From Argyresthia goedartella (taxonomy: Eukaryota; Arthropoda; Insecta; Lepidoptera; Argyresthiidae), in NCBI GenBank assembly GCA_949825045.1, contig OX463808.1:29573674-29637673 (forward strand): 64,000 nt of DNA, read 5' to 3'. The number at the start of each line of letters is the position of its first letter. Within the stretch, counting starts at the first letter, position 1. The translations under genes were made by a program, and so were the position numbers. Of the stretch, positions 43,851 to 53,549 are shown piece by piece. The notes beneath the pieces were generated by a model. That model was not told where the DNA came from. It did no database searches and was given only the letters and a program-made list of their open reading frames with translations.

Positions 43851-44099
43851 ACTACTACTGGTACTAGCAGTACATACATAGCAGAATTTATTTTCCTTCA
43901 GTGTGGTTTCATATTAAAAACATCTAAATACCTACCTAGAATACATTTCTAATCACAATTTAATTTTCAAACATGAAAATTGTACCCCATAATTAGCAGC
44001 AACAAAACAATCTGCTACTTTTCCATTTGAAATAGAATACAAAACGACCGGAGTTATTCCATGTTGACATGTTAAAATCTTACCTGCGAGATATAAGGA

Positions 44100-44546
44100 A
44101 TAAACGGCACTTATTAATTAATATGCATCTATTCAGCCTCCCGCACCCACTGTCGAATATAGGCCTCCTCTTCAGCATGCCACTTGACGTGGTGCTGCGC
44201 TAGCCTCATCCACTGGCGCCCAGCAAAGTAGGTAAGCTCGTTCGGCCACCGGGCGCGTGGTCTGCCTCTTGGTCGAGTTGCGTCCCTTAGCCACCATTCC
44301 GTCACTGCTTTTGTCCACCTTCCGTCTTCTCTCCTGGCTGAGTGTCGCGCTCATCTCCACTTAAACCTCGCGATCCGCTTACTCATGTCTGTGACCTTGG
44401 TTCCTCGTCGTACCTCCATGTTGGGTATGTGGTCGAGAAGAGACATTCCAAGCATGACACTCTCCATTACCCTTTGTGCTACTCTGATTTTGCGCTTATA
44501 TTCCTCTGTGAGCGGCCATGTCTCGGATCCGTAAGTGAGTATGCAA
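44100..44546 (-). pseudogene. RTE-type LINE, 3' half (C-terminal region)
   Basis: From 44546 leftwards on the minus strand: 'LTYGSETWPLTEEYKRKI', 'RVMESVMLGMSLLDHIP', 'RGTKVTDMSKRIARFKW', a stop where 'WAGH' is expected, 'EDGRWTKAVTEWW', 'RPRGRPRARW', 'QWMRLAQ', and the end 'EEEAYIRQWVREAE' followed by a stop at about 44132. This is the post-RT region of RTE-clade LINEs. One in-frame stop and a few changes make it non-functional. It meets the plus-strand half of what appears to be the same element at 44546-44548. Confidence 0.85.
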
Positions 44547-44547
44547 A

Positions 44548-45775
44548 AGGAGAAAAAACTATCACCGGAAACATTTCCTCTATTATCTCAAAGAAGACGT
44601 TTGAAGATTAAAAATCAGGAGAATCAAAGAGAAGTAGAAAAGATAAATAAAACTGAAAGCAAATGTTTTAGACGGGATTTAATATTATATAGCCAAACAT
44701 TATTGTAGAAACTATTAAGCAAAATAAAGGATTAAAATAATTTAGGCGTCAATTAAACAAAGGTAGATCAGAAATTAACAAACTTAAAGATAACTCAGGT
44801 AACCTAATCACAGATCGTGATAGAATCATACACGTAGTTGAGGAGTTCTACGCGAAGCTGTATGCGTCACAAATCGAACCAACGACACCAGACACCCACG
44901 ATCCAAGACCAGAGCCAATAGAGAGACTACAAGACGAACTGTTACCTGCGGTAACAGAGCCAAATGAAACGGGGTAAGGTATCTGGTAATGATGGTGTGT
45001 ATGTGGAGATCTTGCAAAGAATCTCCAGAAATACTTAAACTTCTTTCCATGATCTACAACTAAGCGATATATGAATGCAATACTCCGAAGACGTGGCAGA
45101 ATGCAATAATCGCAATCCTCCATAAAAAAACGCGATAAGTGCAACCTGGGCAATTATCGTCTTATCAGCCTCTTTTCCTAAGTTATAAATTATTTGCTAA
45201 GGACCTTTGCAACAGGATAACACGAACTCTGGATGAGTATCAACCAATAGAGCAGGCGGGCTTCCGGAGTGGCTACTCAACGATGGACCACATTCCCGCA
45301 GTCAAACAGCTGATGGAGAGGAGGCCGTGTTTCATTCTCTCCATCGGTATAAGCGGTGTAAGTTGACAAGCGATACGTGGATATCCTCCGGGAGCTCTAC
45401 GGGAATGCAACTCTTCAAGTACGAATGCAGAACCTATCTGGCCTCGTGCCAATCCGGCGGGTCGCCCGCCAGGGGGACCCCGCCGGACCATCTCCCCAAA
45501 ACTACTTACTGGTGTGCTCGAAGATTTTCTGAAGACACACGACAGGGAAGGGCAGGGAAATATTATCTACGTATATGTAGATCACATACACGCTTTGTTG
45601 ACGCCCTCAACCTCCTAGCCGAGAACTATGTGGATCTTCAGACTATGCTCGCTTCGCTTGCGGTAGGCCTCAGGATGAACATGTCCAAGACCAAGATTGT
45701 GTCAAATCTTGCGGGTCCTAAATCTAACATATTCTTAGGTATTGCCAGTAACAAAAAAGAAAATAGTGGGTAGTA
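44548..45775 (+). pseudogene. RTE-type LINE, 5' half (linker and RT), inverted
   Basis: Plus strand, in broken frames: the linker between endonuclease and RT ('KKLSPETFPLLSQRRR', 'TIKQNKGLK', 'EINKLKDNSGNLITDRDR', 'VVEEFYAKLYAS'), then RT: 'GKVSGNDGVYVEIL', 'WQNAIIAILHKK', 'YKLFAKDLCNRIT', 'EQAGFRSGYSTMDHI', 'RQGDPAGPSPQ' (the QGD..SP motif), and 'VGLRMNMSKTKIVSNL'. Catalytic YADD is not intact ('YVDH' at its place). It lacks the endonuclease before it and the C-terminal part after it; the latter is on the minus strand directly to the left. Confidence 0.85.
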
Positions 45776-45802
45776 GTAATTATTTTATAAAAATATATTA
45801 TT

Positions 45803-45890
45803 CCAAGTCCATACTAGGAGTTCATGCGCGTGTGGACAGTAGGTAAATTAAAATTTAATGCAAGTCCATACTAGGTGTTCATACGCGAGT
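45803..45890. repeat. Two-copy tandem repeat, ~57-bp period
   Basis: 'aagtccatactagg.gttcat' occurs at 45805 and 45862, each followed by 'cgcg.gtggacag'. Two copies only. Confidence 0.75.
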
Positions 45891-46148
45891 GGACAGGTAG
45901 GGTTTTGCCGGGATCTTGCCTCGTTTAAATCATACGGTTTTTCCCAAAAAGAAAAGAAAAGCGACTCGTTCGATTTTCAAATTTACTTAGCTCCTTGGAA
46001 ATCCCATTTACGCAGGACACTCGATAAGTTTTGAGATGCTCGTAACTTAAAAATGGAACGCATCTGTGTTTTTAAAAGCAAATAATAAAAATAAGGTGTT
46101 CCAGTCATTTTACTACGACGGATGATTCCCGCGTTTTTCTTTGCAACG

Positions 46149-47165
46149 ATGGAGCTTAACCGCGAACATTTGCGTGCTATGATATTTTATGATTTTAAAT
46201 TTGGTTTAACTAAAAAACTAAGCCATCAACGATTACAATCTGCATGATGAGAGTCTACCCCATCTTGAGCTACAGTTTAAGATGGTTCAGTGAATATAAA
46301 AGGGGTAAAACAAACCTCGAAGATGACCATAGAAGTGGTCGCCCACAACAAACGGCAGTAACTGCAGAAAATGTGTGGACTACTGAAATGATGGTGCGAG
46401 AAGACCCACGAATTAATTACTCAGACATTGAGATGATTCTTGGAATTAGTTTGGGGAGCGTTAACATTATTTTGCATCAGCATCATGGAGTGAGGAGGCT
46501 TTGTTGTCTTTGGAAAACAGGCCTGTGTGGATTGGTGCCGCGAAATGCGTCTACGATTTGAAAACGGAACGTCAAGAACGTTTCGGAAATCATCACAAAC
46601 GACGAAACAATATGATCCGGAAAATAATAGACAGTCGTCAGTATGGGTCTTTTCAGAAGGAAAGTTTCCGACAAAACTGCAAAGACCTCGTAACGTTGGT
46701 AAAAAAATGGTGGCTAGTTTTTTTTCTCGCAGTGGGCATGTGTCGATAACAATGTTGGAAAATCATAGATTGTACCACAGTGTACCATTCCGAGTTAACA
46801 GATCTATGATTTCCAAGCTCGGCAAGAGAGGAGACGAAAGACCGGGCTTCGGGGAATCATGCTGCATCACGACAACGCTTCGTCACATACGTCCCCCAGA
46901 ACAAAGGCGTTTCTTGAGGAATCCGGTGTTGAAACCTTGCCCCATCCACTGTACCGCCCTGATTTAGCTCAATGTGATTTCTTTTTGTTAATCAAGTAAA
47001 AAATAACAAAGTTTTTTTTTGTGTTCCGAAGTGGCCGTGGCCGCCTACGATGTCGCAATTTCAGACCTATCAGATCAAGACTGGCAAAAGTGTTTTAATA
47101 GTTGGTTTAGGCCAATGGAACTTTGCATAGAGAATAAAAGAGAGTATTTAAAAAAAAAAAAAAAC
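46149..47165 (+). pseudogene. mariner transposase (DD34D), decayed
   Basis: About 340 codons' worth of mariner transposase in three frames. N-terminus 'MELNREHLRAMIFYDFK' (46149), then 'LRWFSEYKRGKTNLED' and 'RSGRPQQTAV' (HTH and GRP linker), 'VDWCREM'-like region, 'NDET' with the first Asp (about 46595), 'SSVWVFSEGKFPTKL', 'HHDNASSH' with the second Asp (about 46868), 'YRPDLAQCDFF' with the third Asp. I count 34 residues between second and third Asp, the mariner DD34D spacing. The end 'DWQKCFNSWFRPMELCIE' is the normal mariner C-terminus. Several stops (for example after 'RLQSA') and at least three frameshifts. I could not find terminal inverted repeats. Confidence 0.85.
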
Positions 47166-47210
47166 TTATGGAGTAACTACATGTCTCCCGCATATCGAGT
47201 TATACATATA

Positions 47211-47595
47211 TCACCGGAAGATAGTCAAAATCGTTAGTTGATAAACTAACGCGGTAATTGATCAAATATCGACAGATAGTAAACCAGACCGACAGGGTTT
47301 ACAATTTACGTTTATTTTGTTCTTACATGTCAACCTAACACGAAGACGATTCGGGGGCTTCGCTGCGTTCGCCCTCTCTAGTCTTCACCTAAGCTACCGG
47401 AGTGTTTGCCCTGGTATTTCGTTGGCAATTCAAGGTTAAACCAGTTTACTATATAACGGTATTAACCGTTAGTTGATCAACTAACGCGTCATATAATAAG
47501 CAGTACGCTACAGTTTACTATCTGTTGATAGTTGACCAACTTACGATAAAAAAACGCTAGTTTATCAACAAAAGGTTTTGACTATCTTACGGTGA
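47211..47595. mobile_element. MITE family M5 with inserted R5 fragment
   Basis: Left end 'tcaccggaagatagtcaaaa' and, reverse-complemented, right end 'gtcaccgtaagatagtcaaa'; both arms continue with 'gttgataaacta.cg' and 'cagatagtaaac'. The middle has a perfect 20-bp palindrome cgttagttga|tcaactaacg (about 47467-47486). Between 47320 and 47440 lies a partial copy of repeat R5. TATA-like sequence flanks both ends. Confidence 0.7.
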
Positions 47596-48954
47596 CATAT
47601 AAGTACAACTTGTTTTCATAGCGTTAGTGATGATAATATACTTATTGCCACAAGACAAGTACTTTGAAATCGTTTAAACACTATAACTGTCAACAACAAT
47701 ATTCTCCATACTAATTGATTCGAAGTTGTGAAAGCTATTCAGATAATAATAGGCCATAACGTTGCCAATTTTATCGATTGTCAATTATAACTGGTCAACG
47801 TAGAACCGTAAATATTGTCAAAATCAATTGCAATTAATGACCGTTTTAAAATATTTACAGCTCCATTATACAAACACACACTCCATTAAACTTCTCCATT
47901 TATAATTTTGAATTAACATAGAAACATTGCCAGTTGAAGTTTATTATCCTAAAACATATTCATTAATTTCGTTTATGTAATCTGCACGGGCGATCAACTG
48001 CGTGCTGTGCATCAGATACAGATGCTATTCACGGACGATACAGCTCGGTTCGATTGGTGAACTTCAACACAAACTTGCCAGTTTATACATAAGGTAAGTA
48101 TCTGACAAGTCAGTGAAGATTTCGATTCTGACACTGTTTAAATGCAGTCAGTTGACTGAAGACTCCAAAGGTCAGTAAAGAGTCAGCCCCGTAGCTGTCT
48201 GACCTGTGTCAGCAGTGAATTGCTGCAAATTTGGTGTGCGTGACGCTATCTTTGTTTTGTTTCCTTTTTGCGACAGGGGGCTAGCTCACCGGCTCACAGA
48301 GCTCGCGGTGAACGCTGGGTGTCAAACTCTAGAATGGTCCTAACTCATCTTTTTTTTTTCATCTACATTTACTCTTTGACAGTCCATTCATAATACCAGG
48401 AACTATCAAAAACTAACACGCTTCCGTGCATTCTAGGACGTCTTATAAATATCAGCCATAAAACATCTTGATCAGATCATTACTCGAGGTAGACGCGTTT
48501 ACTGTGGGGTTACCACAATCTTTTTCCGATTCGAATTAGGTTCAAAACAAGAAAATCACCAGTGCAACCATTTCAATTCCAATTCGCCATAATGGGCTTT
48601 ATTTACCTAATACCAAAACTTGTTTTAAGATGGTCACGGTAATTTTGCGGATCATATTAGGTTCTTAATCTGAGTCGGCATAAGACGTTGTGGTAACAGC
48701 TTTGATCTGACGTTGATGCATTGCACCACCCCTCAGGCGCAGATATGACTTGTGTATGAATGATATGAGAGTATATTTGCTATGACTGTTCTAACTGACA
48801 GACGTTTTTTATATGAAAGAATTGACACGGTTGGGTCGCATACATATTAAGGTGCTTACGGCATCTACTTCAATATATAGTCTGTGCTCTCTAGTCAGCT
48901 TTTCCAACTGACCTAATATGTGCAACTACGACGAATTCGTGATTTTATATGGCA
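47596..48954. other. Gene-free stretch
   Basis: No gene recognised. 48225-48295 has S4-like phrases ('gtgcgtgacgctatc', 'agggggctagctcaccgg') in a scrambled order. Confidence 0.4.
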
Positions 48955-49300
48955 AAACATATAATGACCACCAAAATATTTTTTTCCTACCCAAAATGGC
49001 TAAATGACCACCAAAAGTTGCAGAAAATATCAGGGCAAAATAATGCTGTAGCTTAGGTGAAGGGTAAAGGGGGTGAGCGAAGCGAAGCCCCCTTTATCCT
49101 TCGTGTTAGGTTGAACATGTAAGAACAACAAAAAATACTTAAAACATAAACTTAAGTACACAAAACAAGTTCACAAAGAAGTTTGGTGATCATTTATCCA
49201 AACACAATTTGGTGCACATCCATCCATTTTGGCAGTCATTTCGAATTTATTGGTAGTAAATTTTCGAATTTTTTGGTATTCGTTTAAACACAAGCCATTT
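48955..49300 (-). repeat. Dispersed repeat R5, copy 2
   Basis: Reverse complement of 7605-7930, with an extra GC-rich piece ('gagcgaagcgaagccccctt', 49075-49095) that copy 1 lacks but the partial copy at 47345 has in another form. Confidence 0.75.
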
Positions 49301-49714
49301 TATATAATACAACAGTTTTACAGAATCCACCTTATTTATTGGCACACTCTGTATTGACTAATTTTGTTGGCGGCTGCAGCTCTTGCGGAAACTTTTCATC
49401 CAAGCTAAATCCGGCGGAATAGTTGGGCAGTCTGTGGTGGCAGTTAGAACCGTACCATTTATAACCTTTTTAATTAAGCTGTAGTGAAGGAAATATTGTA
49501 AACTGCCACTCCGCGTGAATATTTTAATTTGATAAATTACACTCTACGGAGATAGCTAGGGATTAACGTGGGGTGATACTGATAAAATCGCGGGGGATTA
49601 AAAGCTGTGAGTGACGTCTCGTGTGAAAGCTTCCGTGTTGACTTGGTACCCGACAACAGCGAAGTTAAAATTTGGGTTATGTGTTTGACCGGTATATATG
49701 TATCTATTTATTTT

Positions 49715-49835
49715 TCTCTTTTCTTTACAGGTTAGCTGTAAGAAATTTATTTTTAGAAATAAGCTCACCTTTGCTTACTGTTCATGTTATATATTTCCGT
49801 TGTGTTTTCTGTGCAATAAAAGATTATTATATCCG
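49715..49835 (+). repeat. LINE 3' UTR fragment
   Basis: 'aaataagctcacctttgctt' and 'ttttctgtgcaataaaagat' match the 3' end of the LINE at 28750-29775. The upstream 49301-49714 holds nothing I can name. Confidence 0.6.
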
Positions 49836-50379
49836 ATATAAGGACGTCCTGAAACTATATCTAAAGTCCTGCGGCATGTCTCATAATACGTGGGAGGTAA
49901 ACGCCTTGATGAGACCAGAGTAGCGTAGTTCAATCAAAAAAGGAACTAAACAGTTATAAAATGCCCACCTTGAAGAACTCGACGCCAAATGCCATTTCCA
50001 AAGCGCTCTTCAGTGGGGTTTTGTGATATTGGGCCTTAACTAGAACATTTCAAATTACTATTACGCTCTTGCTAGGTGCTTTGCTTGAATTTAGAATTTG
50101 TCAGAAGTGTATTGACCGTTTTAGTAGTTGAGTTTTAATTTTTGAACGTATTGTGTTGTTTATTTGTAATGTGACTATTTCAGATTAAATAGAACTCCAA
50201 TCTTAATCTTTAGCCTGTATAGCCTTATTATAATTATAGTCTTCGTATATTTCGCATATGTTTATTGCTTAAAACAGAATAAATCTCAAACAATAAAAAC
50301 AAGATATGTACTGTCAGTGGCAGCTGTGGAGACCCATTTAAAAAAACCCCTTGCAGCTTGCATGTGGCGGTAAATCCTT

Positions 50380-50448
50380 GTTTTGTAAAACTTACAACTT
50401 AACTTACTTACTTATCTCTGAAAGGAGATTTCTTCCAGCAAACCCAGG
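50380..50448 (-). repeat. LINE 3' UTR fragment, minus strand
   Basis: 'ctgaaaggagatttcttcca' + 'gcaaaccc' is the reverse of the LINE 3' UTR (compare 51595-51620). The interval 49836-50379 shows no recognised feature. Confidence 0.55.
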
Positions 50449-50889
50449 ATTGAAAAGGATAAATTTAATCATCTTCAATTCAGATTCTGGTAGACAAGTG
50501 TTTCAGAAACCGACCTTGGACAGTGTTACTTTTGAATTTATTATATAACTAAAGCCATAAAGCATATAGAAAGTCGCATGCGCACAGACACTATTACTGA
50601 CAGAATTACGCCGCCTCAACCAGCGCAGTGTGCGAAGACCCATTTGATTACACAGGCCACTGCCTGTGTAATCAAATCCATATTACTAACTAGTTCACAC
50701 TGAGTCACTACTCAGTGTGAACTAGTTAGTAATATGCGTCACTGATTGGTTCCTGAAGAGCAGCGGTAGACCGGTAGACCGGATTTTAGTTATACAATAA
50801 ATTAAAAAGAAATACTGTTCAAGGTCGGTTTCTGAAACAATTGTCAACCAGAATCTGAAATGAAGATGCTTAAATCTATCATTTTCAAT
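50449..50889. repeat. Large inverted repeat, 105-bp arms, ~90% identity
   Basis: Left arm 50449-50553 and right arm 50785-50889 are inverted copies of equal length with about 11 differences by eye and no gaps. Best-preserved core: 'tttcagaaaccgacctt'. The 231-bp centre holds two perfect hairpins (50642-50677, 50679-50736). The left arm continues from LINE 3' UTR sequence, so the arm itself may be LINE-derived. The frame 50351-50548 is a chance frame. Confidence 0.9.
50642..50736. repeat. Two adjacent perfect hairpins with identical loops
   Basis: Hairpin 1: atttgattacacaggc (50642-50657), loop cact, gcctgtgtaatcaaat (50662-50677). Hairpin 2: 27-bp left arm 50679-50705, loop cact (50706-50709), right arm 50710-50736. 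Both are perfect. They are separated by one base and share the loop sequence 'cact'. Confidence 0.97.
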
Positions 50890-51077
50890 CCGCTCTGCAT
50901 ATAATAATAAAAATAGTGTTCAAAGGCGAGCATGTCTCTAATGATCTCTAATGATGGGACAGGTTAAATGCTGAGCAGGGCAGGCTATGTGTACAGCAAT
51001 ATATCTTTATAAGCGATATTGATATGTATGTAACATATCAATAAAAATCCTTAACATAAATGAAATAATACGCAAGT

Positions 51078-51490
51078 ATGACCATGTCCCCCAGTATCGC
51101 AAGGAGCTGGGGTGGCGTCCGATCCATCTTCGCCGTGTTATGCAAATTCTCTCCTATCTATTCAATATTTTCGAAACGTTTTGAGTTTCTTTTCCCCAGG
51201 GATAGCAATCGGAGATCCCACACGGTGTCTCTCCTTTCAACACCTCGGCATAACACTGCCCCTTACAAACATTCGTTTAGGTTGAGGAAAATCAGACTGT
51301 GGGACGCACTTCCCTGCGCTATCAGGGAGAGTCCCTTAATTTTCACTTTTAAGAAAAGATTGAAAGGGTAATTCCATTCTCTTCTGTAATAGGTACCATA
51401 ACTTTGTAGGCATATGTATGATATATGTATGGTGCACATATATATAGTTGAGGTATATATTTTACTTATTAGGTACATTTTATTTATATT
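51078..51490 (+). pseudogene. Non-LTR RT C-terminus, Jockey/CR1 type, plus copy
   Basis: Same C-terminal signature as the 28.8-kb LINE: 'FEFLFPRDSNRRSHTVSL', 'LSTPRHNTAPYKHSFRL', 'IRLWDALPCAIRESP', ending after 'FKKRLKG' at a TAA (51369-51371). The frame is open over the last ~97 residues. RT domain absent (5'-truncated). Its 3' end meets the 3' end of the minus-strand copy 52060-51495 at about 51490, so the two are tail to tail. Confidence 0.8.
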
Positions 51491-51494
51491 ATGA

Positions 51495-52060
51495 AAGTAA
51501 TATTCATAATTTCATAATTCTTTATTGCACACACACATATTAAGTTTAAGAGGTTACATTAGGAGAAATCATATGTACAAAGGCGAGCTTATCTCTAAAA
51601 AGAGATTTCTTCCAGCAAACCAAGGCATGAAAGGGAAATTTATCATGAAAGGGTAGGCAGTGTACAATATCTAATCTATACTAAAATACATATATAATAT
51701 AAAATACGGAAAATAAAATACTTACATATCAGACTACTAAATACAATACATACATATACCTGCAAATATAGTTTATATATTATAATGATATACATACTAT
51801 ATACAACTCTCACGAAAGAGAAAGAAAGTGCTCTTTTACCCGGTTTTTGAAAGAGACAAGAGAGGGACAGTCTCTTATAGTGCTAGGTAGTGCGTTCCAC
51901 AGTCGAACCGCCTGCAGCCTGAATGAATGCTCATATGCCGAGGTGCTATGCCTTGGAGTGGCTAAGAGTGAGACCGTGTGGTATCTCCGGTGCCGATCTC
52001 CTGAAAAGAGATACTCAAAGCGGTCTCGAAGGTAGCTGGGGTAGCGCGGATATTCGTAAG
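51495..52060 (-). pseudogene. Non-LTR RT C-terminus, Jockey/CR1 type, minus copy
   Basis: On the minus strand from about 52060: 'FEYLFSGDRHRRYHTVSL', 'LATPRHSTSAYEHSFRL', 'AVRLWNALPSTIRDCPS', 'VKEHFLSLS' and a stop at about 51815; then the 3' UTR with 'gctggaagaaatctcttttt' and 'agagataagctcgcctttgt', ending near 51500 in 'ttatgaaattatga'. The plus frame 51847-52035 is its antisense shadow. The C-terminal frame is uninterrupted. Confidence 0.8.
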
Positions 52061-52084
52061 TAACTGTTTTTTTTCGCGCTAGTA

Positions 52085-52190
52085 CTGTACCGTTTCATAA
52101 ACTCTCCTGTCTTGCCTAAGTTTGCTGGAAGAAATATAACATTTGTTATAACTTCATATTTTCTGTGCAATAAATAATAGGAATATATGA
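52085..52190 (+). repeat. LINE 3' UTR fragment
   Basis: 'tgcctaagtttgctggaaga' and 'ttttctgtgcaataaataat' match the 3' UTR at 29650-29760. It abuts the 5' edge of the minus-strand copy. Confidence 0.6.
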
Positions 52191-52389
52191 ATAATACATA
52201 CCAATAAATACATACAATTGGATATATACCTACTAATAAATACATGCATAATATATATAATTCTAAAGAGAGAGAAGGATAGAGAATATGAAGAGATATA
52301 ACGCTCTATGATGTGTCCGTCGACGGCGACACGGTGTCCTTTCCTGGCACGTGCATGACATCATGAGGTAACCTTCATATCTCCATAGC

Positions 52390-52510
52390 TTCAAAGCGAT
52401 AGCAATGGGCTAGTCCTCCATCACACAAAATTGAGTATTGAATATCTGTCTGAAAGTGATCAAAGCTGCACCTCTGCCACCCCGTATGGAAAAGGTCGTG
52501 ACACTATGAT
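52390..52510 (+). repeat. SINE family S4 copy
   Basis: 'gcgatagcaatgggctagtc' to 'ccaccccgtatggaaaaggt' + 'cgtgacac'; diverged S4. Confidence 0.6.
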
Positions 52511-53433
52511 TGTGCCTTTACAGAAGCACAGTGTACATACGACCTAAGGCATGTATGATAATGCCAGATATTTAATGCAGCGATAACAATCATGTTTTAA
52601 AGCATACACGAGTAGGCAGTCACCGGAACCATTACGAGTCCCCTGCATTTCTGTAATTCTTCACAATTGTTAATTAATTCACAATAGTCTGGTACTGTCT
52701 CTGTCTGCAGGTTAGTGGCGCCCCCTGTGGTATGGGAGGTGAGTCTCTCGTTGCCGCACGCGTCCGCGTCCGAGCGTGCTGCCGGTTTGATTCCCCGATA
52801 AGCCGGTTGGGGTCCGTTTCGGCATTTCTTCTATTAAGGTTTTGGTTGAGACTATAAGGGCCAAAAGATAAGACGTAAAATAGTTTGTCATTCCATAGAA
52901 ATTTTGTGCCATGTTTCGTTCGGTCTTAAGGTGATCCGAAAAAATAAATGTTTTTTTTTCGAATCCATACTCCAATATAAACATTTACAGATTTTATTTT
53001 GAGGTTAACGTTAATTGAGTATTTGATTAAGATTCTCACTGAAGGTAAACGCGATAGGATGAAATTTTGTTAATAGAATTTTATAACGAAAATACCTCTA
53101 AATTGTTTTATATTATCCTGTAATTCTTAAATCCTAAATAATTACATTGCGGAATAGCATTCAAAATGTGGATATTATGTTCGTAAACTCTCCTTGAAAA
53201 TATTTTTGACAAAATATTGTTGTTTATTTTTTAACATTTTTGTGTGGTTTGGCTCTACGTTATTTTAGTTTGAGTCGAGTGCATTGTTTGCTCTCTCTTT
53301 TCTTTCTTATGTGGAAGTTTACATTCGCATTCCTTCGTATTACTTTCGTTTACATTCGTATTCCTTTTATATATTTTTTCGTATCACCTTAATAGTTTTT
53401 CGCACATTCACTTGCTTTATCATCGGCCGCTTG
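52511..53433. other. No recognised gene
   Basis: The minus frame 52712-52984 contains a GC-rich piece at 52715-52810 that looks tRNA-like/SINE-like on the minus strand ('ggtttgattcccc' on plus), not coding. The remainder is AT-rich. Confidence 0.35.
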
Positions 53434-53549
53434 TCTCCGCCCACTGTTGGGTACATGCCTCCTCCTTGTTGTACCAACTTATCAGGTAATGTGCCAATCG
53501 TATTCAGGTTTTCCCCGCGATATTGGCAATTTCATCTGGCATCTCAATC
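53434..53549 (-). pseudogene. RTE-type LINE C-terminal scrap
   Basis: The reverse complement of 'cgcccactgttgggtacatg' + 'cctcctcctt' reads 'EEACTQQWAE', the RTE C-terminal motif. Nothing longer is readable. Confidence 0.45.

Noticed and set aside
51847..52035. 62-residue plus-strand ORF
   Set aside because: Antisense of the minus-strand LINE C-terminus, which has the recognisable motif.
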